Shown here piece after piece: positions 46,046-58,195 of a DNA stretch of 64,000 nucleotides (position 1 is the first letter of the stretch; each line of letters opens with the position of its first letter). Origin of the DNA: Icerya purchasi. Lineage: Eukaryota > Arthropoda > Insecta > Hemiptera > Monophlebidae. The notes beneath the pieces were generated by a model. That model was not told the origin of the DNA, searched no databases, and saw only the letters and a program-made list of their open reading frames with translations. Position numbers and translations under genes: made by a program. The stretch lies in the NCBI GenBank assembly GCA_039619475.1, contig CM077115.1:553310826-553374825 (forward strand). Reading direction: 5' to 3'.

Positions 46046-47192
46046 AAAACAAGTAAGTAGTAGGGCAATTAAACGGAGGAATAAAAATCGAATTAGGGTA
46101 ACAGGATTTTTAAGTGATTATGGAAAGCTATATTCATTTGGGCTCTAATGAAATAAGAAGATCCGATTGAGCCGCGTAGCGAAAGTGGGGAAGCTATTTT
46201 GGAGCAATACTCGATTTAAATGTTAAAACGTGCCCAGTGGTATTCTCGGTTTTGCAGAAAACAATACCTTTTAGATAGGACTAGAATGTTAGTATAGAGC
46301 CGAGTCTCAGTATGGAATGACCAAGATATTCGACTTAAATAAAAAATCGACACTGTAAGAAGATTGTAGTCGTAAGAAATATTACCGGAGAATTTCTTGT
46401 TCGCTTGCGTGGTTATTTTTAGCTACAGACGTTTTAAACGGTGTTGCGTAATTTCTTTTATATGCCGTTGACAATTTTTAAGAATCTCTCCAACTGCCAT
46501 CTTTTCAGTTGAACTGCAAATCCGTTATCTTTATCTCCCCCAACCTGGATCTTTGCGTAATTATTTAACTGCATCGAATAAGTCTGAAAAATGCACTTCA
46601 AGTTATCTGGTAGCCGCTTTCCTTCATAATGCTGCGATTTCACTGTCTAAATACCTTACCAGCAAAAGCATATACCATGTTTATACTTTCAAGTGTGGTA
46701 TGTAAATCTTACAATACGGGTTGGTCGGTCTCGCATCTGTGCCTTTTTAACAGTGACGTCATTAATACTAATATATTTTGTCGGAGTGACCGTTTTGATT
46801 TCGATGACACTGATGATTGTGTTTAATAAGAATTTATTTTTAATTACGTAAACTAAAAAACTATTTTTTGAACACGAACTGAATCTAACGCATTCATCGG
46901 CCTACATGTTTATTAGCTCGATCCTTTATAAAATTTGAAATGTTTTGTTACATTCGCTATGAAGCCAAAAAATATAGTAACCCCGGAATTCTTTTTGATC
47001 TACAAACGTGAAGTTTTATACATAAATAGCAACCGTTATTTTATTTTAATTAAAAGACTTATACCGAAATCGTATATAATCCAGATATTTTTTACATTTC
47101 CCAAGTATTACCTATAAATACTGAATAGCTTTCATCATATGCGAATAAAATTGAATTTTTTTCTTTAAGCTGCGTAAAAATCTTTGACTTGG
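46046..47192. other. Unassigned stretch
   Basis: Contains a 61-codon minus-strand frame (46458-46643), hydrophilic and without T-rich bias, which I do not recognise. The purine-rich segment at 46.1-46.33 kb may be an antisense repeat remnant. Nothing firmer. Confidence 0.35.
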
Positions 47193-48560
47193 TTTTTTTT
47201 TGTTTTTTTTTTTTGACGGGCACGCCAGCGGCTTTAGCCCAACAGCTAAAATAACTATCTAAAAGATTAAATCGTTATACGATTAAAAATGAAAAGAGCA
47301 AAGGGAGAGGTAACGGGGAAATAACAGCTGGAGATGGCAAGGAAAGAATAAAGAAACCGTTAAAAGGAGCAGAAAGGCCCAGCGCTAAAAAGACTTGATT
47401 AGAGTATAAGAGGAGGATTGGTAATGTGAAGAGGACAATAGGGAGAAGGTGAAAGAGAAATCGAAAACGAGGAGAGAGCAGAAAAGGGAATGATTTAGTC
47501 TTACAGTAGCAGAATGGCAATAAGAGGAGAAGACTTGAAACTAAGACTGAGAATTAGTAATGGGTAGTAGAAGGAGGTAATAAGAAGAACGGTTGGAGAA
47601 GAGAGAAGGTTAGATGTCTGGCCAAAGTTTGAAATGGTTATATAAAAAAAGGATGTCTGAAGCGGGACAATTGTCGAGGAATGGACCACTGAGGGAAGCC
47701 GAACGAGCTAGAAAGTCTGCTGCATCGTTGCTTTCGACGCCAAAGTGCTAAGAAACCCAGAAAAAAGTCATTAAGGATAGTGACGAACGCAAGTTGGAAA
47801 AAAAGCACGAACAGAAAGAATAATACCATTTGAGAAATTAGGAAGGAGGTGAAGAAAAGAATAAATAATTTGCAGATCTTCCTTTGTAGAAAAAACGAAG
47901 GAGACAACGCAGAAAATAAAGATTGTTCCCCAGTTGAAAACATTGAGCAGAAGGTAGAGTGTTTGAAAGATTCCAAGTGATGTGAGGAGATTGTAAAAGC
48001 ACCACGCACCTCGTTATCATTCTTGGACCCATCAGCATTGATTTTTACATGAAAGAGAAATAAAGAATTTGACATAATATGTCCAGTTAATCGCTAAACT
48101 ATGGAAAGTAGAATTAGTGCGAAGGTGAAGTACGGAGAAATTGATGAACTGTCATGCGCTGTTAAAGTCATTAGAAAAGTAAGGAAGTTTATTGAGGGAA
48201 AAAACATAAGGGGAAAATTTAGACACCTGAGTATATGAGCTAGAGCCGGGATTTTATTAGGAACGAAACGCCAACTTTAATATACGGATATAGGAATTAA
48301 TTTGGGATGAGGATGCCGTTTTATTAGAAAACGGTAGCCAAATATCTGCGGATAAAAATAGGTTCGCAGAACCGCATTCTCGGACAAAATAGCGGAAATG
48401 GGGGAAGATTTTAAGGCCCTAATACAGAGCCGAAAGCAAAAGTTTTGGATTTTATCAAGATTGGAGAGGAGATAATTTAAGGCATTGCCAATATAAGAAG
48501 GAGCAGAAGTTAAGTTTGGAACAAGCGATGGTTTTGAAAGAATTACGAGAATAAACGGAG
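47193..48560 (-). mobile_element. Family A LINE, decayed copy
   Basis: A T-rich tail (47193-47214) marks the 3' end. The UTR on the minus strand reads GTTGGGCTAAAG...GGCGTGCCC. Upstream, broken frames give the C-terminal region (47275-47690), a first RNase H motif decayed to INADGSKNDNEVRG (about 48,010-48,040) and the post-thumb segment IQNFCFRLCIRALKSSPISA (about 48,395-48,460). RT core is not visible, so it is truncated near 48,560. Confidence 0.75.
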
Positions 48561-51500
48561 AATTACTCAGCCATATATTAATTTAAAATATCAACAATAC
48601 TTCATCTTTTTTTGTAACGTAAAATTACTGGATAATGTACTGAAATTTCTTTCTTTTTCACACAACGTGTTTAAGATATTATGATTATATTAAATAGCTG
48701 TTATTACACGAAATAGGGAGTTTCCTATATGGTCGATTTCATTCTCGATTTTAGTTTCCGACATAATGTATGTCAGTGGGGCCACTTTTAAAAAGCCATT
48801 GTAAACAAGCGACGGGGACACTGTCTTCTATTTACAACAGATTCGGGCTTTCTCTCTTCAGAGATGGAATAAATGGATAGGAGAAGAGTTTTGAAATAGT
48901 AGTACATTCAAATGAATAATAAAAAACAAAACAAGTTTAACCGAATATTACACTAACAGCAAACAGACTCGACGATGTAATTTATATGCATAAATTTTTC
49001 AAACGACCGAGCGAATTAGTTTAAAAATAATAATAATAATAATAATAATCTGATTTTACATTGACTGGAAGCGGGAGAGAGGAGTAAAATTTTTCTCAAA
49101 GGTCAAATTAAAAGTTCAAATAATGATAACAAAATTCAAAAGTAAAAAAAAAAAAAAAAATTAAAAAAGAACTAAAAAACAGATCTAGAATTTATTATAA
49201 TTCAGTTTGTTATGGTTTATTATATATTGTAGATTCCGAAATCTTACCAATATTCGTCTAATTTTTTTCTATCGCCGAGAAATTATAGACTACTGTAGAA
49301 GCGAAAGATTTAACGATTTAACGATATTCGTACATCTTAAAATTATTCTTTTTTGGACATGTCAACCAAACTAACTTGCACTTAGAAAAACAAAGAGAAG
49401 TGAACTGGAGCTTCCTATTCCTGTCTTCCTCTTCTCCGCCGGGAGAACAAAGTTTTTTTTTTTTTTTCTGTCTCCCAGCAGATCTAGTTTTGCTCTCTTA
49501 TTTTCAAATAACTTTTTTTTTTTCTCGTGTTGACATGCTCTCTTGCGGGGGACGATAGAGTACGCGTGTTTGCCTCCGATCTCTATCCGACACTACACCT
49601 CAGTTTCTTTGAAAAGCAGGATCAAATTGTCCGTATAATTATATTGTATTATTAAATAGTTCTATAAACTCTGAACAGTCACCGGAGAACAAATTGCTAA
49701 TGGTGATGATGCGTTTTCAATTCTAACTCGAAACAGCCCACTTGACACACATAAGGCAGAACTGGTATTAAAATCGAATTTACGACGTATTGTGATCGTG
49801 TTTTTCGAACAAAGAGAGGATATTCAAAATTGATTTAACAAGAATAAGCTAAAGTAGTGATGATCGTAAAATTAAACAAATGTTCAAAATTCAAATGGAT
49901 CGCTTGCATTGTGAACAAAATTTTTGGAAACAAGCGCGTTCCAATAATCCGACAAAATCTGAAAGGAAAATTTAGTTCCAATTCGGAGACACGTATGGTT
50001 TCGTATATTCAAAACTATATTAGGTTAGGGGGTCAGATCAGTTTTCCCTGGAAAGTAAACGAGACGAGAATACACTCACGCGTCGGTAGAATGCGCTTAA
50101 CAAAAATAGTCCAGCCAAAAAAAAAAAAAAAAACTAGCGCGTTGATCGTGAGTTTATAGAATATTTTTAGAAAGTAATCACGCATTTTATAATTTTACAA
50201 TTGAAAAAATTAATAATAATTGCGATAATGATGTACAATGGAGTATATTTTTTAATAGATTTTTAACGGCAGTACTTATTGTTTTTCGGCCATGACCACT
50301 TAATTTTATAAGCTATAGATAGTGTATCAATTTTGTTTTAACAAGATGTAAGCATAATTTTTGGATAATTAATTTATCATCACAGAGAAAATCTTCTGAG
50401 TCGTTGGTTAAGAGCAACCGTGTAATTTAAAATTTTATAGAATAAAAGATGATTTTTAAATTTTCTAGACCAGAGATTCTCAATACAGTAACACGTCCGA
50501 TTCTGAGTTTAACGAACATTTTTCCGTAATTACGATTTTCTATTAACAGGATGTATTATATATTTTCCGCTGAAGTATTTTTCGAAATTTCATTCAACTT
50601 CACCGTAAATGAACGAACCTTTTATTACGGAAAATGTTGGCAGATCGATTATTTTCAAATTCAAAATGCTTTAGAGCTGCATCGAAACTGGATAAGAATA
50701 CGTTCCGACTAACTGTATAGTAAGTCTAAAATGCTATTCAATCTATCCGCGAAATATATGTAAAGCCCTTTGTCTACAAAACATTTTTAATTCAATGATT
50801 CTTAATGAGCTATATATTTAAGACACTCTATGGTAATAACCAGATAAATAAATAAATAAAATGTTTTAGTTTTACTTTAGTCCAATAAAATCGCTAACAT
50901 TAAACACGCATTAAAGTTAGAAGTGAAAATGCCGACGCCAGCTAAACGCCATCACTTTATAAATTCCCGGATCAACGCGTATTTATACTTTGTATATAGA
51001 TATTTTATTATTATTCATTATATTACACTTGGTTGTTCAAACTCTATTTGATTAAGTGCATTAAAAATATTTTTGATTTTGTTTTTTTTTTTTCCTTAAA
51101 TTATTCAAAAGGTTATATTATGATACAAATTAATACGATACCTGGACATCCAGACAAATCATTAAAAAAAAAAAAATAATAATAATTTTTTACTAAAAAA
51201 AAAAAAAATAATAATAATTTTTTACTAAAAAAAAAAAGCCTTTCAGCAGGGTGCAATGTAAATATTGTGGTCTTCGCTTAAAATGGGGGAAAAAAAATGT
51301 ATTACCTGTTCTTAGGCAGTATTAGATTTTCAACGGCGCACAAACAATAAATTCTCCATCGACGTTAGTAATTATATGCGATTAACAGTGGATCCGAACA
51401 ATTTAGCGTCGTCGACAAGTAACCAAAACATAAACGATAACAATAAAATTCATATTTTTTACGTAATCGAACGGAATTCGATTGGGATACGCGATGAAAT

Positions 51501-51930
51501 GACGAGAAGGGTATTACTACGCTGGTTATCACTTACACTGCATCAAACTGTGGCATAATCACATGAACCCATCCAACACCGGAGCGCTGCCTTCGCTTAC
51601 ATGACGGCTCGAAACACACGCGCTACATATAAAATAATAAGAAAACGAGTTTCTTGCCTCTTCCTCGTCACATTCACCTTTCCTTTCGCCCATTTCAGCC
51701 GTCATTAAAAACGCGTACCATAATTCGATTAATGCCTTCTCCGGTTTAATTAAAAAATTATTATTTATTTATTTTATTCTCGATTTATTTATTCGATTAG
51801 CGGTGAATTTCTTGGAAATGAAAGTGGATTCCTCACTATTTTGACCATCGGCTTAATTTTCACGCGAATATATAGTATAATACTCGTAAATTTACCTTTT
51901 TCGTTTTAACAACAGATTCGCGCCCTCCCC
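48561..51930. other. Unassigned AT-rich stretch
   Basis: (AAT)n near 49,026-49,049, a T14 run near 49,454 and several A/T tracts. A 100-codon plus frame (49857-50159) is unrecognised. A short tandem repeat lies at 51,168-51,238. No domains were identified. Confidence 0.4.
51168..51238. repeat. Short tandem duplication of an A-rich unit
   Basis: A unit of about 35 bp, A11-13 followed by TAATAATAATTTTTTACT, is present twice in succession, followed by a third A-run. Confidence 0.85.
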
Positions 51931-52217
51931 AATGGAATATTTTCTTATCACCATCTCATGGCAAAAGTATTGTTGATGAAATACACAAATGACTTTTGCT
52001 GCTACATCAGTGTACAACTTACTGAATGGAACAGCGCAAGAAACTAACCACCCTGCCAACGTCAATGGAATATTCTCTTATCACCATCTCATGGCAAAAG
52101 TATTGTTGATGAAATACACAAGTGACTTTTGCTTTTACATCAGTGTACAACTTACTGAATGGAACAGCAAGAAACTAACCACCCTGCCAACGTCAATGGA
52201 ATATTCTCTTATTACCT

Positions 52218-53185
52218 TCTTCTTCTTTTTAAGAGCCTTGCTCTTGTCTTGTAGCTTAACCTATTATCCTTTTCCATTTTTTTCTGTCTTGTGCTGTGTT
52301 TTTAATATTGTTATAATCCATTTTCAGTTTGATTTTTGTCTGTTGTACCTATTTAAATCGAGGTCTGCCTCGTTTCCTCTTCTCTTCTAGTTTTCCTTCT
52401 ATTATTGTCGTTATGAAGGTGTTGTGGCGCAGTATGTGTCCCAAAAATCTGTCTCTTCTTTGTTACAAAATTTTTATCAGCTTCCTTTCTTCTTCTATCA
52501 TTTCCATTATTTCTTTATTTGTTTTCTTCTGCGTCCATGAAATATTTAAAATGCGGCGCCATCCCCACATTTCAAAGGCCTCCAATCGGTTTTTAAGATT
52601 CTTTGTTAATACCCATGTTTCCGAACCATATAACAACGCACTCCATATGTAAGTCTTCATTAATCTTTTCCTTGTACCTAGTTTGACCTTTTTGTTGAAT
52701 AATTCTCTCTTTTTCGTGAAAGTTTGTTTGGCAACTGCTATTCTTGTTCTTACTTCTATATCACTTCTTCCTTCTTGTGTTATAATACTTCCCAAGTATC
52801 TAAAATGATTTACTTGTTCTAATATTTCTTTGCCTAACTTTATCTGTGCCTTCTTTTCATTAATACTAGCTATTAATATTTTTGTTTTTCCTTTATTTAT
52901 TTTTAAATTTAATTGTTCCAAGCCTTTTTGTAATGTTAGTAATTGCTCTTGTAGTTGCCCTTCACCTTCAGCTATTAATATCGTCCGCAAATCTTAAGCA
53001 GTGTATTTCTTCTCCGTTTATTTTCACTCCTTTAGTCTTTTCTTTCATCGTTGTAATTGGTTCTTCTATTATTAAATTAAAAAGCACAGGCGATAACGGA
53101 CATCCCTGTCTTACTCATTTTTGTATTTTTGCTTTTTCACTGTACTCTCCGATTCTTATTTCCATCTTTTGTTCCTTATATAATT
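52218..53185 (-). mobile_element. RTE-like LINE fragment inserted in the tandem repeat
   Basis: The minus strand encodes the RT palm and thumb only. VRQGCPLSPVLFNL (53,077-53,118) is preceded by TGA where Gly is expected. RFADD (about 52,985-53,000) is followed by a 1-base frameshift, then an open frame. The 3' end on the minus strand is a short AAG-type run (AAAAAGAAGAAG), which fits RTE elements that end in simple repeats rather than poly(A). The 5' truncation falls exactly where the host repeat resumes. Confidence 0.85.
52463..52990 (-). pseudogene. RT thumb and C-terminus, RTE-like
   Basis: A frame of about 175 codons beginning inside motif C (ILIAEGEGQLQEQL). Key segments are LNLKINKGKTKILIAS, FRYLGSIITQEGRSDIEVRT, KLGTRKRLMKTYIWSALLYG, SETWVLTKNLKNRLEAFEMW and GWRRILNISW. 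These are the usual thumb and post-thumb motifs of RTE-type elements. The catalytic FADD lies just upstream in another frame. There is no endonuclease because of truncation. Confidence 0.85.
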
Positions 53186-53304
53186 CCACCATCTCATGGC
53201 AAAAGTATTGTTGATGAAATACACAAGTGACTTTTGCTGTTATATATCAGTGTACAACTTACTGAACGGAACAGCAAGAAACTAACCACCCTGCCAACGT
53301 TAAC

Positions 53305-55114
53305 TTCTCGATGAAAAGCTGACGAAATTATTACCGTTCTCCGTTTCCGACTGATCCGTCAATTTTTCCTCATTCTCATTCTTCTCGCTTCGTTTTTGTT
53401 GCTCTTTCTTATTTTTCTTTTCGTTTTCGTGATGCTGTTCGTTTTTAGTGAAAATTTCATTCTTAAATTTATTATTAGCAAATTTAGAGAAGTTGAATTT
53501 CAATTTTAATTTAAACATTTTAAATAAGTTTAATACCTTTGCATTAAAAGAAAGTAAAAAATCATGTTCTAGTATATATTTAAGAAAGTGAACAACTTTT
53601 TTCTTTTGTTTTGTAATTTATTTCTATCCGCTGCTATGTATTTCAGTGCGCCTTGAATATTATTAAAAATATTTATGTTTTTTTTTTTTTTGGTTTTTCC
53701 TCGAAGTTTGAACGCAATTTCTTATACCGCAGACACAATATCCTCGAGCGGGGTTATACTACAAAGAGGACGACAGGTAAATTCTGGTAATATGCGTCCA
53801 TGCGTCAATTAGAAGTGTCCAACACGAAATTAGCTCTTTACAACTTCTTTTCTAGAGCGCGGGCGTGATATCCATAAGCCAATATTTTCTCGGATTGTAC
53901 GAAGTAGTTACTGATACTTGAATCCCCACCAATTATCGAAATTTCTTTTAGCTTTAATTTTGGAGATTTGCTATTAAGTCTGATATTGGAACTGGAATGT
54001 TCTAGGATAACGCTGTACAAGTTTCTGCCTCCTTTGCTCTCTTATTCGCGGATAAACGAAAACCCTGTATGTGCCGCTGTCCTTAACATTGCGATTTATA
54101 GCTGAAGAATTCAGAGACAAAAGATTTAAGATGTGAAATTTTTCTTTCTTTCTCTGTTGAATATATTATTTATTAAATTTGAATATAAAATCAGAAATAT
54201 TCGATATAAAGAATGCAGTGATTTATAAGTAGGCAAGCTGGAACTATGAATCTCACTCCGAAATCGTGTACATAAACTAACCCGAAGTAATCTACGCAGG
54301 GGCCAAAACCTACCCCATTTCATGCTCACGAAACTAACTTCAATTTTTTGTATGGTCTCAAAGTTACCCAATCTCCCCCGTCGCGCTTTACATTTCCGAT
54401 AATTCAATCAAATTTTAAAAATCTAACCCGAATTATGTTCCTGGGCTGCCGATTTGATCCTAATCAGAATTACTACTAGTGCAACCAGTAGTAATTCGAG
54501 AATAGACCTCACTAAGAAGGGCCCTGACACACACTTGTCCATTTGGCTGATCCGGTCCGATAATCTGACTCCGTTTAAAAAAGTGACCGAATATTCATAT
54601 CTAAAGCCGGAAACAAACCTTGGCCCTTGGGCTACCCGTTCCAACTTTTTACCGATCGTACATAATATTTTTCACTTTTCCACACTTTACAGTATAATAG
54701 AATGCTGCCTAAGTGTATTTTACCATTTCCGAAAATTTTTCCGACCTCCGGACCACATCGAATCATTAATGTAAAAATGGTAAAGGAAAAAGAACAGTAG
54801 TCGAAAACTAACGGCGCTGAAAGTGAAACTTTTAATGGAATGCAATAAATTTCAAATAAGGAAACAAAACAAATACATCGAATTAAAAAAAAGATTACAT
54901 TTAAAACCATAACCGAAATAATTTATTAAATCAATAACAATGTACAGATAATATCGAATTAAACACTCTACAGAAATTTTACTAGCATGTACTAATTCCA
55001 TATATGTATGTTGTTTAAATAGGCCGTTATGAATTTAGATCCCCACTAGGCACGTCAAATGATACACGGTTCTATATATGATTTTGCCCTCAGAGATGCC
55101 AACCACGAGATCTT
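53305..55114. other. Unassigned stretch
   Basis: A Lys/Glu/Asn-rich minus frame (53300-53518) looks compositional. Overlapping plus and minus frames at 54.42-54.91 kb are unrecognised. Nothing else was noted. Confidence 0.4.
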
Positions 55115-56330
55115 TAAGAAATATCTATATAAAAAGGGGTGCGACAAAGATGCATTCTGTGTTACCGTTATTATTTAACCTATACTCGGAGAACATATTT
55201 AAAGAAACATCTGCTAAATATAAAAAAAGGCATTAAAGTGAATGATGGCTACGTAACTAATAACATTACGCCGATGATACGGTTTTAATAGCTAATAATA
55301 TTCAAGAACTACAGCAATTTCTTAACATACTAGTTAATTAATGCGTGTACCAAATACGGTCTGAAGTATTGCAAAAACAAAATATGTAATTGTGAATAAA
55401 ACGTTACACTGGAACCGATGAAATGTCTTACAGTCTACGGAAATAAATTAGAAAAAGTTACATATGTTAAATAGCTAGAAATGAAAATTGGGACAAAAAA
55501 AGTAAATAAAAATTGGTATTGAACAAACGTGAGAAAAACATTTTTTAAACTGAATAATGTATTATGTAGCGGAAGTATAAATTTAAATCTAAAAATCAGG
55601 GTAAAAAGTAAAAGTCCCAGACCCTTTAAAAGGGTGTCGGATACTGCAAAGTTAAGATTCACAGTGTACTAAATCTAATGAATCTAAGGAGAATACTGGG
55701 GCCAGTTCCTTTCTACTTGGGATCCGCCTTTACTTTCCAAAATTTCTCCGGTACCTAATTATTTCAGGGTAAGTAAACCTGGGAGCGCGACTTGGATCCG
55801 GGACAAGACAAGTCTCGAACTCGTGACCTTTGATTTGGTAGCCAAGCACCTTAACCACTGGGGGGTCCGTTGTTATATTTTTTCAATATTGTTATACAGC
55901 ATTGAAAGCTGGACAATAACGAAATCAGCAAAGCAGTTAAAAATGCCTTTTAAATGCGGCTATACCGTAGAATACTTCGCATTAGTTGGACAGAAAAAAT
56001 GCGAAACACGGAAGTACTCGGGCGTATGGGAAAGGATTTAGAAATATCGTAAGCGCAGTAAAAACTCGCAAGTTAAAATAGTATTACTCATATATTACGT
56101 CACCCAACGCAATACAACTTTCCGCTACTAATGTTGCAATGAAAAATAAACGGGAAAGGATCACGAGGAAGAAAAAGCAAAATCATGGAATTTATTTAAT
56201 ACATTGGGGTTCAACATCAATTCCATATTCATCTATATCAGAAGGTTGCTGCAGACAGACGTTTTATTGCCAACATGTTAGCGAACGTTCGGTAACGGAC
56301 ATGGGGCACTGTGATGATGACGATGATTAC
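55115..56330 (+). mobile_element. RTE-like LINE, decayed copy hosting a SINE
   Basis: The plus strand, through many frame changes, gives GVRQ.CILCYRYYL (motif B, about 55,135-55,170), KGIKVNDGYVTNNI and YADDTVLIANNIQELQQFL (about 55,263-55,325), then RKTFFKLNNVLCSGSINLNL (about 55,530-55,590). After the SINE it resumes with VRCYIFSILLYSIESWTITK (55,866-55,930) and VLGRMGKDLEI. It ends near CTGTGATGATGACGATGATT, a simple repeat tail as expected for RTE. It is diverged from the 52 kb fragment, so it represents another family. Confidence 0.8.
55607..55863 (-). mobile_element. SINE family 1 inserted in an RTE copy
   Basis: On the minus strand the head has an A-box-like AGTGGTTAAGGTGCTTGG (near 55,842-55,859) and a B-box GAGTTCGAGAC (55812-55822) at tRNA spacing, with ACCAAATCAAAGG between them. 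The body matches 30.71-30.96 kb. Boundaries are set independently, because RT homology stops at AATCAGGGTA (55,606) and resumes at GTCCGTTG (55,864). The element is therefore about 257 bp. Confidence 0.8.
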
Positions 56331-56689
56331 ATATTTTCTTTTTTTTTTTTTTTGTTAGGCCTATGTAATATACGCATTACAATGTGTAACAATAATGTAA
56401 TAATAAATAGGTACACATACAAGTGAATCTTCTGTAGTGTTTAATTTGAGATTATCTGCACATTGTTACCGATTTATATTACAAATCATTTCTGTTATAG
56501 CTTTTTAAGTAAATTTTTCTTTACTTTCATGTACCTATTTTTTCGTTTCCTCATTGACAGCTTTTGCATTCCATAAACGGTTTCACTTCTAGCACCGTTA
56601 GTTTTCAACTGACGCACACTTCTTTTGCGGCCTCATTGACAATAACTAAAAAGAATAAATACCACAAATTTTTCTTTTTTTTTTTTTTT
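56331..56689. other. Unassigned stretch
   Basis: T-runs (56,339-56,353 and 56,672-56,689) and plain AT-rich sequence. Nothing was recognised. Confidence 0.4.
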
Positions 56690-56766
56690 CATATATATTT
56701 TTTAAGTGCCGTGTGCAGATTTCATCATCTTTATCTTCACTGTAACGTTTATTTGAAAATAGAAAT
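56690..56766. repeat. 77-bp direct repeat, left copy
   Basis: Identical over all 77 bases to 57611-57687. It begins CATATATATTTTTTAAGTGC and ends GAAAATAGAAAT. The interval is 844 bp. Confidence 0.95.
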
Positions 56767-57532
56767 TGTTGTGTTCCTCCACTCCCGGTCGAACGTAAAC
56801 GAATAATAAAAAAAACAAAAAGATCGACTTTCTGAATAAACTCTTTTTATTTCGCTATCGACCCGAAAGTGGTCCGTAGTTCTTTATTTATTATTAAATA
56901 AAGTAATTACAACTACGTGTAATGAGACCGAGTTTAGCCAGCCAACGGCTCGATTGACGGAAACGACTTCGAACTGCCGAACGTAGCAGAAAAACTCCGA
57001 AGATCGAAGAAAACCGAGAGGACTGGAACCGAATAGAACGGATATATAGACTCGACTGATTTTGGGGAGAAAACACGGATTCGACTTTGCCGTTCCAGAG
57101 AAGTTATCCGGAGCAAGCCGCTTAAGATGGCTGTATGAGGAGGGTGATCGACGAAAGAAATTAAACAGAACAGAAATATGAAAAACAGAAGATAATCATG
57201 TTGCAGAAATAAGGACTACACTAATTGGTTCGCTTATCGACGAACAGAAAAAGGATCTTAGATAACAACACGGCTGTTCGCGAGAAACATCGTTGGACAC
57301 ACGGATCGAGCAAATAGGGGACGGAAATGCAATAGGCAGAGGTTAAGGGATGACAGATGTAAAACAGCGACAGAAAAATGCACTTCGGTTCGGAGTAAAA
57401 TATCTAATCAGTAGACAACGTTAAGTAAAAGAACACGAATAAGAAATATAAAGATTATCGGAATTGGTGATGGAAATAAGGCAGCGATAGCGAAACGAAA
57501 ATGGCACAGATAATATTAATAATCATAATAGT

Positions 57533-57565
<33 letters not shown>

Positions 57566-57610
57566 TAATAACATAGAATAAAAACGGAAAAATAGGTAGG
57601 AGTACAACAT
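56767..57610. other. Unassigned 844-bp interval between direct repeats
   Basis: About 56,860-57,400 is richer in CpG and GC than its surroundings, for example a purine-rich stretch of GAA/CGA-type triplets at 56,950-57,100. Short minus frames of 60 codons are present without a recognised domain. It ends in a TAA microsatellite (57,533-57,564). It could be a non-autonomous insertion or an ancient host fragment. Confidence 0.4.
57533..57564. repeat. (TAA)n microsatellite
   Basis: About ten uninterrupted TAA units. Confidence 0.95.
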
Positions 57611-57687
57611 CATATATATTTTTTAAGTGCCGTGTGCAGATTTCATCATCTTTATCTTCACTGTAACGTTTATTTGAAAATAGAAAT
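57611..57687. repeat. 77-bp direct repeat, right copy
   Basis: Perfect copy of 56690-56766 in the same orientation. The flanks differ immediately on both sides. Confidence 0.95.
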
Positions 57688-57864
57688 AATTGGCTTATCA
57701 TTACAATCAGATACAAATACTTCGGATCTTAATGAATTTAAGTATTCTGAAAAAAAGAGCCTCCAAGAAGGTTCCCCCGTAATGCGTTGTTTTTATATCT
57801 AGAATTTATATCTTCACTTATAGTAAACTTTTTATTCAAATTTTCTTGTCTATTATAAAACTAA

Positions 57865-58195
57865 TATAGCCGGCTGCCAATTGGCTATTTCGCACAAACA
57901 TATAATTGATAAAACGCCGCCTCCGGCTACATGCCCCTTGTGCAACCAGACAACCGCACCGACAGTTTCCCACATAGTACTTACCTGCCCCAAAAGTTTA
58001 CTATGTTGCGGAGGCAACTTGGCCTACCCATAGATATAGGGCAGACACTCTCAAACAAGGTAATCTCCATCAACAAGATTATTATTGCCTTCATTAAAAT
58101 GAGTGGCTTAACTCACCACATTTAAATTATCCCCCCTTCCTTGCGTGTGCTGTAATGACCCCATAGTAGTTACACACAGCACATACAATTTAAGG
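57865..58195 (+). mobile_element. Family D-related LINE, 3' fragment
   Basis: The plus strand reads HKHIIDKTPPPATCPLC, then NQTTAPTVSHIVLTCPKS, the CX2CX9HX4C knuckle also present in the 6.2 and 43.4 kb copies (CPLC...H...C). A frameshift then leads into a C-terminal stretch ending at TAA near 58,126. The UTR contains the third example of the conserved hairpin (58145-58184). The 5' truncation is near 57,865. There is no clear poly(A); the fragment runs into TTTAAGGGAGGGGG. Confidence 0.78.
58145..58184 (+). promoter_or_regulatory. 3' UTR hairpin of a family D relative
   Basis: GTGTGCTGT and ACAGCACAT form a 9-bp stem (one G-U pair) around AATGACC...GTTAC. Stem bases differ from the 6.1 and 43.6 kb hairpins at several positions, with pairing kept. 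Confidence 0.65.

Larger units (their letters stand above)
51931..53304. repeat. 131-133-bp tandem repeat, third unit split by an insertion
   Basis: Units start at AATGGAATAT at 51931, 52064 and 52195. The first is 133 bp (it has an extra GC in ACAGCGCAAG) and the second 131 bp. The third unit runs to about 52,217, is interrupted by about 970 bp of RTE-like sequence, and resumes at about 53,186 with CACCATCTCATGGCAAAAGT, ending at CCACCCTGCCAACGT (about 53,301). The interrupted unit also has small changes (TATATATCAG). No coding function. The origin is unknown. Confidence 0.93.

Noticed and set aside
46458..46643. 61-codon minus-strand frame with ordinary composition
   Set aside because: Short, unrecognised and without neighbouring exons. 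Could be a chance frame.
52218..53185. The repeats on either side of the 52-kb RT fragment as long terminal repeats
   Set aside because: The flanking sequences are consecutive parts of one 131-bp unit rather than two full copies of the same end, and the RT is of non-LTR type.
56690..57687. 77-bp direct repeats as LTRs of a small retroelement
   Set aside because: The repeats lack TG...CA ends, no short target duplication flanks them, and no primer-binding site or polypurine tract was seen inside. Kept only as an open possibility.
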